64,000 bases of DNA, from assembly GCF_033095785.1 (NCBI RefSeq), contig NZ_CP137134.1, forward strand, positions 1,798,001-1,862,000. The letters are read 5' to 3'. A program made the translations under genes and the position numbers. The notes under the pieces are model-generated. The model was not told the origin of the DNA. It made no database searches and saw only the letters and a program-made list of their open reading frames with translations. The stretch is from Nitrosospira sp. Is2. Its GTDB lineage: Bacteria > Pseudomonadota > Gammaproteobacteria > Burkholderiales > Nitrosomonadaceae. Positions 1-8,810 of this stretch are shown one piece after another (within the stretch, counting starts at the first letter, position 1; each line of letters opens with the position of its first letter).

Positions 1-2
1 TA

Positions 3-179
3 TTCGCTCGCCTCAATTATCGCGACGGCAAAAGCGCCTATCTCGACGATATGCCGCTGGTGGAGGATTATCTGCGCAAGGCTTGCGAACGCTACAGGGA
101 ACTTAATCCGCTGCTGACGCTGCTGGATGAGTGGGAGGTTCAGAAGCCGCAGGAATCAAAAGTCGGCTACACGTTCTGA
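3..179 (+). CDS. AmgK-like sugar kinase, C-terminal fragment
   Basis: This is the last 58 codons of a gene that enters from the left edge; the frame closes with TGA at 177-179. The visible protein contains the stretches ARLNYRDGKSAYLDDMPLV and ERYRELNPLLTLLDEW, typical of the C-terminus of aminoglycoside-phosphotransferase-fold kinases of the AmgK family. AmgK phosphorylates N-acetylmuramate/N-acetylglucosamine at the anomeric carbon during cell-wall recycling. The next gene begins only a few bases downstream and encodes a MurU-type uridylyltransferase, the enzyme that uses the AmgK product, so the pair makes functional sense. The catalytic part lies outside the window, so the assignment rests on the C-terminus and the neighbour. 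Confidence 0.7.
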   Translation, partial: FARLNYRDGKSAYLDDMPLVEDYLRKACERYRELNPLLTLLDEWEVQKPQESKVGYTF

Positions 180-192
180 TATGCGTTCTGAT

Positions 193-948
193 ATGGTCCG
201 GTCCAGATTCAAGGCCATGATTCTGGCGGCAGGACGCGGCGAGCGCATGCGTCCCCTCACCGATGTCTTGCCCAAACCGCTGCTGCGCGCGGGCGGCAAG
301 GCGTTGATCGAATATCATCTTGAAAATCTTGCGCGTGCCGGCTTTCGCGAAATCGTCATCAATCACGCTCATCTGGGGCATCTTATCGAAACTGCGTTGG
401 GCGACGGCGAACATTATGGGGTCAGCATCCGCTATTCCCATGAGCCGGTTGCGCTGGAAACCGCTGGCGGAATCGCCAAGGCGCTACCCATCATCATGGA
501 TCAAAATCAAGCTGCGGGGCACGTCCAAGCCAGGCCGTTTTTGACGATTAACGCCGATATTTATTGTGAAATGGATTTTTGCATCCTGGTGCCCGTGCTG
601 GAGCGAATGGATGCCAACCCCGACATGGACTTGGCGCATCTTGTACTCGTCGATAACCCGGATCACCATCCGGACGGCGATTTTGCCCTGGACGGCGGGC
701 GCGTGGCGCTTTCAGGAGGGAACACCCTCACCTTCAGTGGCATCGGTATCTATCAGCCCAAATTATTCCAAGGTATCCCACCCGGTTCCGTGTCGAAGCT
801 CGCGCCATTGCTGGGGCAGGCGATTTCCAGTGGAAAAGTGGGCGGAGAGCATTACCGGGGAACATGGACCGACGTCGGCACGCCAGAGCGTTTACGACAG
901 ATCGATCTTTGGCTAAGTACAGCCAGCTCTCCGGTCGCGCCCTCATAG
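193..948 (+). CDS. murU: N-acetylmuramate 1-phosphate uridylyltransferase MurU
   Basis: A sugar-1-phosphate nucleotidyltransferase of about 250 residues. The N-terminal signature AMILAAGRGERMRPLTD with the following LPKPLL is the nucleotide-binding loop of this superfamily. INADIYCEM supplies the metal-binding aspartate region, and TFSGIGIYQPKLF and GTWTDVGTPERL match the C-terminal half of the MurU/GmhD-like group. MurU converts MurNAc-1-phosphate to UDP-MurNAc in the cytoplasm, bypassing de novo synthesis. The AmgK-like gene directly upstream fits this specific activity. The frame is open from 127, but that start would lie inside the upstream gene. ATG at 181, 193 or 217 are better candidates, and 193 is chosen here without a strong ribosome-binding site. 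Confidence 0.8.
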   Translation: MVRSRFKAMILAAGRGERMRPLTDVLPKPLLRAGGKALIEYHLENLARAGFREIVINHAHLGHLIETALGDGEHYGVSIRYSHEPVALETAGGIAKALPIIMDQNQAAGHVQARPFLTINADIYCEMDFCILVPVLERMDANPDMDLAHLVLVDNPDHHPDGDFALDGGRVALSGGNTLTFSGIGIYQPKLFQGIPPGSVSKLAPLLGQAISSGKVGGEHYRGTWTDVGTPERLRQIDLWLSTASSPVAPS

Positions 949-1057
949 CACAGCGCTCGCCTGCCCGAGATGTGTCTGCTCACGAACACTCATTCAATCG
1001 CTTCCTCGCACAACATTTGTTTTGCGTTATACCGCAAATACTGTAAAAATCTTTCCC

Positions 1058-2377
1058 ATGATCCCCATCAAGTCCTTCCGGGAACGGCGCCATTCTCTGG
1101 CATCCCAAATGCAGGCAGGTGTTGCAATAGTTCCTACGGCACCTGAGCAGGTCCGGAACCGGGATGCGCATTTTCCATATCGCTTCGACAGCTATTTTTA
1201 TTATCTGACGGGTTTTCGCGAGCCGGAGGCGGTGCTTGTGATCGTGGCGGACGCAGAGAAGGGTCTGTCAAAACACATTCTGTTCTGCCGTGAAAAGGAT
1301 ACCGAGCGGGAAATCTGGGATGGTTTCCGCTATGGCCCCGAAGCGGCGCGGGAAGCATTCGAATTCGACGAGGCGTACCCCATCGCCAAGCTGGACGAGA
1401 TGTTGCCCCGACTGCTGGTGGACCAGCCTGCCGTGTACTGCGCATTAGGCAATGATGGGGCGTGGGACGGGCGCTTGATCGGTTGGGTCAACCGGGTGCG
1501 GCAGCAATCCCGCGGGGGTGTGGCCGCGCCCGCGGTCATTCGCGATATCCGCCTTTTGCTGGACGAAATGCGGCTCTTTAAAAGCCAGGAAGAGTTGCAA
1601 GTGATGCGCCACGCAGCCCGAATTTCTGCTGACGCTCATAGGCGTGCAATGTGTAGCGCCCAGCCGGGCATGAGGGAGTATGAGGTGGAGGCCGAACTGT
1701 TGCACGAGTTCCGGCGCCATGGCGCAGAGGCCCCGGCCTACACGCCGATCGTCGCCGGTGGCGCTAACGCGTGCATACTCCACTACGTGGAGAACAATGC
1801 CAGGCTCGCGCCAGGTGATCTGCTGCTGATAGATGCGGGCTGCGAACTGAACGGTTACGCCGCGGACATCACGCGCACATTTCCAGTGGATGGTAAATTC
1901 AGCCCGGCCCAAAAGGATCTCTATCAGCTGGTGCTGGCGGCGCAAGCGGCCGCGATCAGCGAAGTGCTCCCGGGAAATTCCTGGGACGCGCCTCATATCG
2001 CGGCGGTGCGGGTGTTGGCGCAAGGTTTCGTGGATTTAGGGCTTTGTGCCGGCAGCGTGGATGAGGTCATGGAGTCCGAAGACTACAAGCGGTTTTACAT
2101 GCACCGCACCGGGCACTGGTTGGGGCTGGATGTGCATGATGCGGGGGAATACAAGCAGGACGGCGCATGGCGGCCATTGCAGCCGGGCATGACGTTGACG
2201 GTGGAGCCTGGGTGTTATGTCCGCCCGGCGGAAAACGTTCCCCAGCATTTCTGGAACATCGGCGTGCGCATCGAAGATGATGTGGCTGTCACCGGGACCG
2301 GATGCGAAGTGCTGACGTCAACTGCTCCAAAAACCGTCGCGGAGATCGAGGGCCTGATGCAGCACCGGGAGGCATGA
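1058..2377 (+). CDS. pepP: Xaa-Pro aminopeptidase (PepP, M24B)
   Basis: A 439-residue metalloaminopeptidase that removes N-terminal residues preceding proline. The N-terminal aminopeptidase-P domain (FRERRHSLASQM onward) is followed by the pita-bread catalytic domain. Its metal ligands are visible: the two aspartates in LLIDAGCELNGYAADITRTF, the histidine in HRTGHWLGLDVHD, and the glutamates in LTVEPGCY and VRIEDD. Length matches PepP of other proteobacteria. The frame is open from a TTG at 1022; ATG 1058 gives the canonical N-terminus. The TGA stop overlaps the next start in an ATGA, so the genes are probably co-transcribed. In several proteobacteria pepP sits beside ubiH, as here. Confidence 0.92.
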   Translation: MIPIKSFRERRHSLASQMQAGVAIVPTAPEQVRNRDAHFPYRFDSYFYYLTGFREPEAVLVIVADAEKGLSKHILFCREKDTEREIWDGFRYGPEAAREAFEFDEAYPIAKLDEMLPRLLVDQPAVYCALGNDGAWDGRLIGWVNRVRQQSRGGVAAPAVIRDIRLLLDEMRLFKSQEELQVMRHAARISADAHRRAMCSAQPGMREYEVEAELLHEFRRHGAEAPAYTPIVAGGANACILHYVENNARLAPGDLLLIDAGCELNGYAADITRTFPVDGKFSPAQKDLYQLVLAAQAAAISEVLPGNSWDAPHIAAVRVLAQGFVDLGLCAGSVDEVMESEDYKRFYMHRTGHWLGLDVHDAGEYKQDGAWRPLQPGMTLTVEPGCYVRPAENVPQHFWNIGVRIEDDVAVTGTGCEVLTSTAPKTVAEIEGLMQHREA

Positions 2378-2760
2378 TGGGCGACCACGATAACCACGAC
2401 AACCGGATAATCGTAAGACGAGTCATCCGAAACGGGGAGACGGGCGCCACGGAGGAAGAGATTTTTCGCGCTTCCCAGCCTGGTCCGGCAGCGCGCTGGC
2501 TCACGTACCTGCTCATTGTTCCGGTGTTGATCATCATGGTGGTGTTGGGTATTTTCTTTTTTACCGCATTTCTTGCCTTGTTCGCGGTTGCCGCCGTTGG
2601 TTTTGGCTTCCGGTTGTGGTGGTTGCGCCGCAAGTTGCGAGAATCCATGCAAGCGTCTGAGGCGGAATACCACGTAATCGAAGATGCGGAAATAGTCGAG
2701 GAAACAAAAAGCAAGCCAAACAACAAGGGGGGCGAAGCGAATACACATGGGCGGCAATAA
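2374..2760 (+). CDS. Small membrane protein of unknown function
   Basis: About 128 residues, starting at an ATG that overlaps the pepP stop (ATGA), which argues for translational coupling. The N-terminal 40 residues are polar. They are followed by one or two hydrophobic segments (LTYLLIVPVLIIMVVLG and FTAFLALFAVAAVGFGF) and then a basic and acidic cytoplasmic tail. No enzymatic motif is visible. Its place between pepP and a ubiquinone hydroxylase could mean a role at the membrane, but that is only context. An upstream start at 2302 in the same frame would lie inside pepP and is less likely. Confidence 0.7.
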   Translation: MMGDHDNHDNRIIVRRVIRNGETGATEEEIFRASQPGPAARWLTYLLIVPVLIIMVVLGIFFFTAFLALFAVAAVGFGFRLWWLRRKLRESMQASEAEYHVIEDAEIVEETKSKPNNKGGEANTHGRQ

Positions 2761-4096
2761 GATGACCACCAGGCGTGATCGGAAGCAAGGCAGCAGGCAT
2801 GCTGAATCTCGTATGACGAACGACCATCATTCCAATTTCGACGTTATCATCATCGGCGGCGGGCCGGTGGGCATGGCGTTGGCCCTGGCTTTACGCGACA
2901 GCGATACCTCTGTGCTCCTGCTGGAGGCGAGGGGACTGCCGGCTAAAACGGAAGATTCGCGTCCATTGGCGTTGTCCCACGGCAGTCGTCTCATTCTGCA
3001 ACGTTTGGGTGTATGGCAGGCATTGCCCGACGTCACGCCTATTACGACCATTCATATTTCCAACCGGGGCGGTTTTGGCCGAACCGTATTGACTGCGGCC
3101 GAGATTGGCGTGCCGGCATTGGGCTACGTGATGAACCATCATGATGTGTTTCGCGCGATGCATGAGGCACTGGACGAGTGCAATGTCGACTACGTGACGG
3201 GCGCGCAAGTTACGCGGCTGGAAACCGGCCCCGCGATGGGCCAGGTTGAGTTTGAGCACGACGGTGCCGAAAAAAAAGCGACAGCGCGGCTCCTTGTACT
3301 GGCCGATGGCGGTCGGCTTACTGCGCAAATTGAAGGTGTGACGCAACACGTGCACGACTACGAGCAATGGGCGGTCGTGGCGCGGGTCAGAACCGAGCGT
3401 TTTGCCTACTCTGCGGTAACCCCTTCGGGGCCGTCATTATTGACGGCTGTTCGCGGCATGACAACACGCTTGCCGCGCAAAATGAGCTCTGGTAGCAAAC
3501 GCTCCGCACGGACTCAGCCTGGCGTGGCTTATGAGCGCTTCACTCCGGACGGTCCCGTGGCATTGTTGCCTTCCGGTAAATATTTTGCCCTGGTATGGAC
3601 TGTTTCTCCTGCAGCCGCCGAGGAAATCCTTGCGTTGGATGACAGCGCCTTTCTCGCCCGTTTGCATAGCCACTTCGGCGACCGTCTGGGCAGATTTATC
3701 GAAACGGGAAAACGGTCCAGTTTTCCTCTGTCGCTAAAATACGCTACCCCCGTTACATCCCGGCGCGCGGTATTGGTAGGCAACGCGGCCCAAACCCTGC
3801 ACCCTGTCGCGGGACAGGGATTCAACCTTGGTCTGAGGGACGCGTGGGAACTCGCGGAAGAAATCATCGATTCCCCCCCTGATATCGGTAGCCTCGCCAT
3901 GCTCGCGCGATATCGCGATAAGCGCCGCCTCGATAGTGGCGGAGGGAGAATGTTCACCGATTCTCTGGTAAAACTTTTTTCCAATGACGACCTTGTGCTG
4001 GGCAGCGTGCGCAGCCTGGGATTAGGCGCGCTCGACTGTCTCCCGCCCGTCAAGCGTTTTGTCGCACGTCGCATGATGTTCGGCGCGAGAGGCTGA
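2747..4096 (+). CDS. ubiH: UbiH/UbiF-family FAD-dependent ubiquinone hydroxylase
   Basis: A flavoprotein monooxygenase of about 427-449 residues. The dinucleotide-binding fold is seen at FDVIIIGGGPVGMALALAL near the N-terminus. The family motif VLVGNAAQTLHPVAGQGFN followed by LGLRDAWELAEE (FAD ribityl binding and Ubi-hydroxylase signature) is near residue 340. These enzymes hydroxylate the ubiquinone ring at the inner membrane using O2 and NAD(P)H. Which ring position is modified (UbiH, UbiF or UbiI type) cannot be told from motifs alone. The start is uncertain: ATG 2747 overlaps the preceding gene, while 2762 and 2813 are in frame and 2813 gives the most typical N-terminus. The charged insert near residue 245 is less conserved in the family. 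Confidence 0.85.
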   Translation: MGGNKMTTRRDRKQGSRHAESRMTNDHHSNFDVIIIGGGPVGMALALALRDSDTSVLLLEARGLPAKTEDSRPLALSHGSRLILQRLGVWQALPDVTPITTIHISNRGGFGRTVLTAAEIGVPALGYVMNHHDVFRAMHEALDECNVDYVTGAQVTRLETGPAMGQVEFEHDGAEKKATARLLVLADGGRLTAQIEGVTQHVHDYEQWAVVARVRTERFAYSAVTPSGPSLLTAVRGMTTRLPRKMSSGSKRSARTQPGVAYERFTPDGPVALLPSGKYFALVWTVSPAAAEEILALDDSAFLARLHSHFGDRLGRFIETGKRSSFPLSLKYATPVTSRRAVLVGNAAQTLHPVAGQGFNLGLRDAWELAEEIIDSPPDIGSLAMLARYRDKRRLDSGGGRMFTDSLVKLFSNDDLVLGSVRSLGLGALDCLPPVKRFVARRMMFGARG

Positions 4097-4461
4097 ACCG
4101 CCAGGGCGGTAGCGGCGTCCAACATGTCTTGCCTGAGCTGGACGCCTTGGCTTTGAGTCCGAAAAGCTTCTTGCTTGGGGAGTATTGCTTAAAGTAAACG
4201 ACAGTTATTGTCGAGCTGTAAAATGTTACATCTATCCTTCGATGTGTCGTAGATATACGCTACCCGCAGGTTTTTTTTTACGCAACGAACGCCGCCTTCA
4301 ACGGCCGGAGTTACCTGTTTCAGGGTAAGGTTGTACGCTAGTTGCTGCTATTAGGCCTCCGCCGGAGGCCTGTTTCAGAAGCCTTTGCGGTTTCCTGTTA
4401 AAATGGTGTTGTTTTATCCCCGCCCAGCTTGCCGCGGCTGGCGTTTCCGTTAAACTAGATT
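4097..4461 (+). other. Intergenic region, ubiH to dusB, with a stem-loop
   Basis: 365 bases without a convincing gene. A run of nine T follows CCCGCAGG near 4268. An 8-bp inverted repeat AGGCCTCC/GGAGGCCT lies at 4353-4371 and is followed by GTTTC; it may act as a weak terminator or mRNA structure ahead of the dusB-fis operon. Regulation of dusB-fis upstream of dusB is well known in enteric bacteria, but no clear sigma-70 boxes or Fis sites can be assigned by eye. Confidence 0.4.
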
Positions 4462-5475
4462 ATGCAGATCGGTTCCCACATTCTCAAAAACAATCTTATC
4501 GTTGCCCCCATGGCAGGGGTGACCGATCGTCCTTTCCGGCAGTTGTGCAAGAGCATGGGCGCCGGCATGGCTGTGTCTGAAATGGTATCGAGCAACTCGC
4601 TGCTGTGGGGATCGGAGAAGACGCGTCGCCGCGCAAATCACGAAGGCGAAGTGGATCCGATCTCAGTGCAGATCGCGGGCGCGGACCCGGCGATGATGGC
4701 TGAAGCGGCTCGCTACAACGTTGCGCAGGGCGCGCAGATCATCGATATCAATATGGGTTGTCCCGCCAAGAAAATTTGCAACGTGATGGCCGGTTCCGCA
4801 TTATTGCAGGATCAGCCGCTGGTTGGCCGGATCCTCGATGCTGTAGTCGGGGCGGTAGACGTGCCTGTCACCCTGAAGATACGTACCGGGTGGGACACGC
4901 AGCATAGAAACGCGCTTGCCGTGGCGCGCATCGCCGAGAGCGCGGGAATCCAGGTGCTGGCGATTCATGGCCGTACTCGTGCTTGCGCTTATGCGGGACA
5001 CGCGGAGTACGACACCATCGCCGCGGTAAAAGCCGCGGTGAAAATCCCCGTCATCGCCAATGGCGATATCACTACGCCCGAGAAAGCCAAGCACGTGCTC
5101 GAATACACCAGGGCCGATGCGATCATGATCGGCCGCGCCGCCCAGGGGCGACCGTGGATATTCCGGGAGATCAGCCATTATCTGGCAACCGGCGAGCATC
5201 TTCCGCTGCCGGAAGTGGCCGAGATTCACCGCGTGCTCATCAACCATCTGCAGGACCTCTACTCTTTTTACGGCGAGTATTCCGGCGTGCGCATCGCCCG
5301 CAAGCACATCTCCTGGTACACCAAGGGGCTGGTCGGTTCCGCCTCGTTCCGCCACGCCATGAACCAGTTGCAAAGCACGGACCAGCAATTGGCGGCCGTA
5401 AACGAATTTTTCAGCCAGCTCGCCGGTTATGGGCGGCAGTTGACTTATGTTGAGGCTGAGGAGCTGGCAGCATGA
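4462..5475 (+). CDS. dusB: tRNA-dihydrouridine synthase DusB
   Basis: A 337-residue FMN-dependent TIM-barrel enzyme that reduces specific uridines in the tRNA D-loop to dihydrouridine. APMAGVTDRPFRQLC near the N-terminus is the family signature. IIDINMGCPAKK carries the catalytic cysteine (about residue 100), and the FMN-binding segments IPVIANGDI and AIMIGRAAQGRPWIF follow. Length is normal. The stop codon overlaps the start of fis (ATGA), the conserved dusB-fis operon of gamma- and betaproteobacteria. That arrangement supports DusB rather than DusA or DusC. Confidence 0.95.
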   Translation: MQIGSHILKNNLIVAPMAGVTDRPFRQLCKSMGAGMAVSEMVSSNSLLWGSEKTRRRANHEGEVDPISVQIAGADPAMMAEAARYNVAQGAQIIDINMGCPAKKICNVMAGSALLQDQPLVGRILDAVVGAVDVPVTLKIRTGWDTQHRNALAVARIAESAGIQVLAIHGRTRACAYAGHAEYDTIAAVKAAVKIPVIANGDITTPEKAKHVLEYTRADAIMIGRAAQGRPWIFREISHYLATGEHLPLPEVAEIHRVLINHLQDLYSFYGEYSGVRIARKHISWYTKGLVGSASFRHAMNQLQSTDQQLAAVNEFFSQLAGYGRQLTYVEAEELAA

Positions 5476-5714
5476 GTATAATTAACGAAAACGATATCGC
5501 CCGTTGCGTGCGTAAGGCGGTGGAAGATTATTTCAATGATTTGGACGGCGAAAAGCCTCATGCCATTCACGATATGGTCATACGCAGCGTGGAAAAGCCG
5601 CTCATCGAGCTGGTGATGAATTATGCCGGGGGCAATCAGACCCGCGCAGCCGAATTGCTCGGCATCAACCGCAACACGCTCCGCAATAAAATGAAGCAGT
5701 ATCAGATCAAATAG
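5472..5714 (+). CDS. fis: Nucleoid protein / transcription factor Fis
   Basis: An 80-residue protein whose C-terminal half, YAGGNQTRAAELLGINRNTL followed by RNKMKQYQIK, is the Fis helix-turn-helix that bends DNA. The N-terminal part is shorter than in enteric Fis (98 residues), which is usual in betaproteobacteria. The start overlaps dusB by 4 bases, so expression is coupled to it. Fis is a homodimer acting in nucleoid organisation, rRNA transcription and site-specific recombination. Confidence 0.93.
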   Translation: MSIINENDIARCVRKAVEDYFNDLDGEKPHAIHDMVIRSVEKPLIELVMNYAGGNQTRAAELLGINRNTLRNKMKQYQIK

Positions 5715-5822
5715 GCCAATAGCCTCTGCGCGATTGAATCGCGCGGCGTATGAATCCGAGCTAATCAGCCATGCCAGCCATTTCCGCCATTCCGGTCCGC
5801 CAGCCCTGCCAGCCAATTCTTG

Positions 5823-7382
5823 ATGTCCATTAAAAAAGCCCTCATCAGTGTTTCCGACAAAACCGGCATTGTCGAATTTGCGCGCGAGCTAAGCCATCTC
5901 GGCGTAGCGATTCTCTCCACCGGCGGCACTGCCAAGCTCTTAAAGGATGCCGGCCTGGAGGTGACCGAAGTCGGCGACTACACCGGTTTTACGGAAATGC
6001 TCGATGGACGGGTCAAAACCCTGCATCCGAAAATACACGCCGGGATTCTGGCGCGAAAAGACCTCCCCGAGCACATGGCGGCCATCGAAAAGGCTGCCAT
6101 CCCAACCATCGAGTTGGTGGTGGTGAATCTTTATCCCTTTACGCAAACCGTGGCTCGCCTCGATTTCACGTTCGACGAAGCCATCGAGAATATCGATATT
6201 GGCGGCCCGGCCATGGTTCGCGCCGCGGCAAAGAACTACAGGAGCGTCGGTGTCGTCACCGATCCGGCAGACTATGCCCCGGTATTGACCGAGATCAAGT
6301 CATCCGGCGCGGTTTCCCCGGAGTACCGCTTCCGCCTGGCCTGCAAGGCATTCTCGCATACCGCCGCTTACGACAGCGCCATCAGCAATTACCTCACTTC
6401 GCTGGAAGGCGAAGGCGGAGAGCGCCAGGCATTTCCCGAGCGGCTTAATCTCAATTTCAATATTGCCCAGGATTTGCGGTACGGCGAAAACCCCCATCAG
6501 CAGGCTGCCTTCTACCGCGAGCGGGAACCCGCGGCGGGAAGCCTTGCGAGCTATACGCAGTTGCAGGGCAAGGAACTCTCATACAACAATATCGCCGATG
6601 CGGATGCCGCGTGGGAATGCGTCAAAACCTTTGAGTTGCCCGCCTGCGTCATCATCAAGCATGCCAACCCCTGTGGCGTGGCTGTATCCGATACGCCGCT
6701 GGCCGCATACAAGCTCGCTTTTGCCACCGATCCCACCTCCGCTTTCGGCGGCATCATCGCTTTCAACCGTGTGCTGGACGGCCCGGCAGCGGAGGCAGTG
6801 AGCAAGCAATTCGTCGAAGTGATCATCGCCCCGCAACTCACCAGCGAGGCCCAGCAGATACTCGCCCGCAAAACCAACGTACGTGTGCTGACCGTGCCTT
6901 TCCAGACCGGTAGCAACGCCTTTGACTTCAAGCGCGTGGGCGGGGGGCTGCTGGTACAGACACCGGATACGCTTAATGTCACAGCCGCGCAACTGAAAGT
7001 TGTGACCAAGGCGCAGCCGACGCCGCAGCAACTTCAGGATTTGCTGTTTGCGTGGCGCGTGGCAAAATTCGTGAAATCCAATGCCATCGTGTTTTGCGCT
7101 AACGGTCAGACGCTCGGCGTGGGGGCGGGGCAGATGAGCCGGGTGGATAGCGCCCGCATCGCCTCCATTAAAGCGCAGAATGCCGGACTTAGTCTCGCCG
7201 GTTCAGCGGTCGCCTCGGACGCGTTCTTCCCTTTTCGCGATGGGCTGGATATCGTCGTTCAGGCGGGAGCCGCCTCGGTCATCCAGCCTGGTGGCAGCGT
7301 GCGCGACGAAGAAGTTATAGCTGCCGCGGATGAGCAGGGAGTGGCGATTGTGTTCACCGGCGTACGCCATTTCAGGCACTGA
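5823..7382 (+). CDS. purH: Bifunctional AICAR formyltransferase / IMP cyclohydrolase
   Basis: A 519-residue enzyme for the last two steps of IMP synthesis. The N-terminal MGS-like cyclohydrolase domain (KKALISVSDKTGIVEFAREL, LSTGGTAKLL, GRVKTLHPKIHAGIL) fills roughly residues 1-195. The AICAR transformylase domain follows with RYGENPHQQAAFY, ELSYNNIADADAAWE and IIKHANPCGVA, which contains the catalytic Lys-His pair, and ends near residue 519. ATG 5823 is preferred over the TTG directly before it. The purD gene follows 52 bases later on the same strand, so the two probably form a purine operon. Confidence 0.96.
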   Translation: MSIKKALISVSDKTGIVEFARELSHLGVAILSTGGTAKLLKDAGLEVTEVGDYTGFTEMLDGRVKTLHPKIHAGILARKDLPEHMAAIEKAAIPTIELVVVNLYPFTQTVARLDFTFDEAIENIDIGGPAMVRAAAKNYRSVGVVTDPADYAPVLTEIKSSGAVSPEYRFRLACKAFSHTAAYDSAISNYLTSLEGEGGERQAFPERLNLNFNIAQDLRYGENPHQQAAFYREREPAAGSLASYTQLQGKELSYNNIADADAAWECVKTFELPACVIIKHANPCGVAVSDTPLAAYKLAFATDPTSAFGGIIAFNRVLDGPAAEAVSKQFVEVIIAPQLTSEAQQILARKTNVRVLTVPFQTGSNAFDFKRVGGGLLVQTPDTLNVTAAQLKVVTKAQPTPQQLQDLLFAWRVAKFVKSNAIVFCANGQTLGVGAGQMSRVDSARIASIKAQNAGLSLAGSAVASDAFFPFRDGLDIVVQAGAASVIQPGGSVRDEEVIAAADEQGVAIVFTGVRHFRH

Positions 7383-7434
7383 ATTTAGATATTGAATCAG
7401 TTGATTTAGGCCCATCCGTAAATAACAAAAAATA

Positions 7435-8754
7435 ATGAAACTACTTGTAATCGGCGGCGGCGGCAGGGAGCATGCTTTGGCCTGGAAGCTGCTCAAGTCG
7501 CACCGTACCGCCCGCCCCATGACTGTTTATGTCGCTCCTGGAAACGCGGGCACAGCGCTGGAGGAGGGCCTGGAAAATCTTCCCATCACGGCTATCCCCG
7601 AGCTGGTCGAATTCGCAAAAAAAGAATCGATCGGGTTCACCGTAGTCGGGCCCGAGGCGCCTCTGGCCGAGGGCATCGTCGATGCGTTCCGCGCGGCTGG
7701 CCTGAAGATTTTTGGACCCACGAGGCAAGCTGCGCGCTTGGAAACCTCCAAGGATTACGCCAAGGCATTCATGCAGCGCCACGGCATTCCCACCGCCGCT
7801 TACGCAACCTTTACTTCCGCAGCTGAGGCCCATCGCTATCTGGATGAGAAGGGCGCGCCTATCGTCATCAAGGCCGACGGACTGGCGGCCGGCAAAGGCG
7901 TGGTAGTGGCGGTGACGCTCGAAGAAGCACATGCGGCGGTCGATGCCATGTTGGCGGAAGATCATGCACAGGGCGGTAACGCCGCTGCGCGGGTTGTGAT
8001 CGAGGAGTTTCTGGAAGGCGAGGAAGTCAGCTTTATTGTGATGTCAGACGGCCATCATGTGCTGCCGCTTGCAACCAGTCAGGATCACAAGCGCCTCAAG
8101 GAAGGCGACCAGGGACCCAACACCGGCGGAATGGGCGCCTACTCGCCCGCCCCCATGATTACGCCGACCCTGCACGCGAGGATCATGCGCGAGGTCATCC
8201 AACCGGCGGTAAACGGCATGGCGCAGGATGGTGAACGCTACACCGGCTTTCTCTATGCCGGCCTGATGATTACGCCCAATGGCGGCATCAAGGTGCTCGA
8301 GTTCAATTGTCGCATGGGCGACCCGGAAACCGAGGTCATCATGTTGCGCCTGAAAAGCAATTTCATCACCCTGATCGAGCATGGGATATACGGAAACCTT
8401 AACAAAATAGAGGCTGAGTGGGATCGCCGCACCGCCTTGGGCGTGGTGCTCGCGGCAGAGGGTTATCCCAATTCGCCGCGCAAGGGAGATGCGATTCATG
8501 GTTTGAAGGAAGCTCAGGCCATGGAAACGCAGGAAAAAGATTTTTTCATATTCCACGCCGGCACGGCCTTGGGTGGGGAGAACGGCAAGGAGATCATAAC
8601 TGCGGGAGGTCGCGTGCTATGCGTTGCCGCGCTTGCCGATAGTGTCAAGGTGGCGCAACGCCGGGCCTATGAAATCGCCGACCAGATCCATTTCGACGGC
8701 TGCCAGCTGCGCCACGACATTGGCTACCGGGCAATCAATCATCCCCGCAAATAG
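7435..8754 (+). CDS. purD: Phosphoribosylamine-glycine ligase
   Basis: A 439-residue ATP-grasp ligase that makes glycinamide ribonucleotide in purine synthesis. The N-terminus shows the family motif KLLVIGGGGREHALAWKL. The ATP-grasp core has IVIKADGLAAGKGVVVAV, HKRLKEGDQGPNTGGMGAYS and KVLEFNCRMGDPETEVI. Length and domain order are normal. It lies between purH and hemF on the same strand, with short gaps on both sides. Confidence 0.96.
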   Translation: MKLLVIGGGGREHALAWKLLKSHRTARPMTVYVAPGNAGTALEEGLENLPITAIPELVEFAKKESIGFTVVGPEAPLAEGIVDAFRAAGLKIFGPTRQAARLETSKDYAKAFMQRHGIPTAAYATFTSAAEAHRYLDEKGAPIVIKADGLAAGKGVVVAVTLEEAHAAVDAMLAEDHAQGGNAAARVVIEEFLEGEEVSFIVMSDGHHVLPLATSQDHKRLKEGDQGPNTGGMGAYSPAPMITPTLHARIMREVIQPAVNGMAQDGERYTGFLYAGLMITPNGGIKVLEFNCRMGDPETEVIMLRLKSNFITLIEHGIYGNLNKIEAEWDRRTALGVVLAAEGYPNSPRKGDAIHGLKEAQAMETQEKDFFIFHAGTALGGENGKEIITAGGRVLCVAALADSVKVAQRRAYEIADQIHFDGCQLRHDIGYRAINHPRK

Positions 8755-8810
8755 AGTGGTGGCAACTCGATGATGAAAAATAACAAAACTGGCGCTTATC
8801 AGGAGACAGC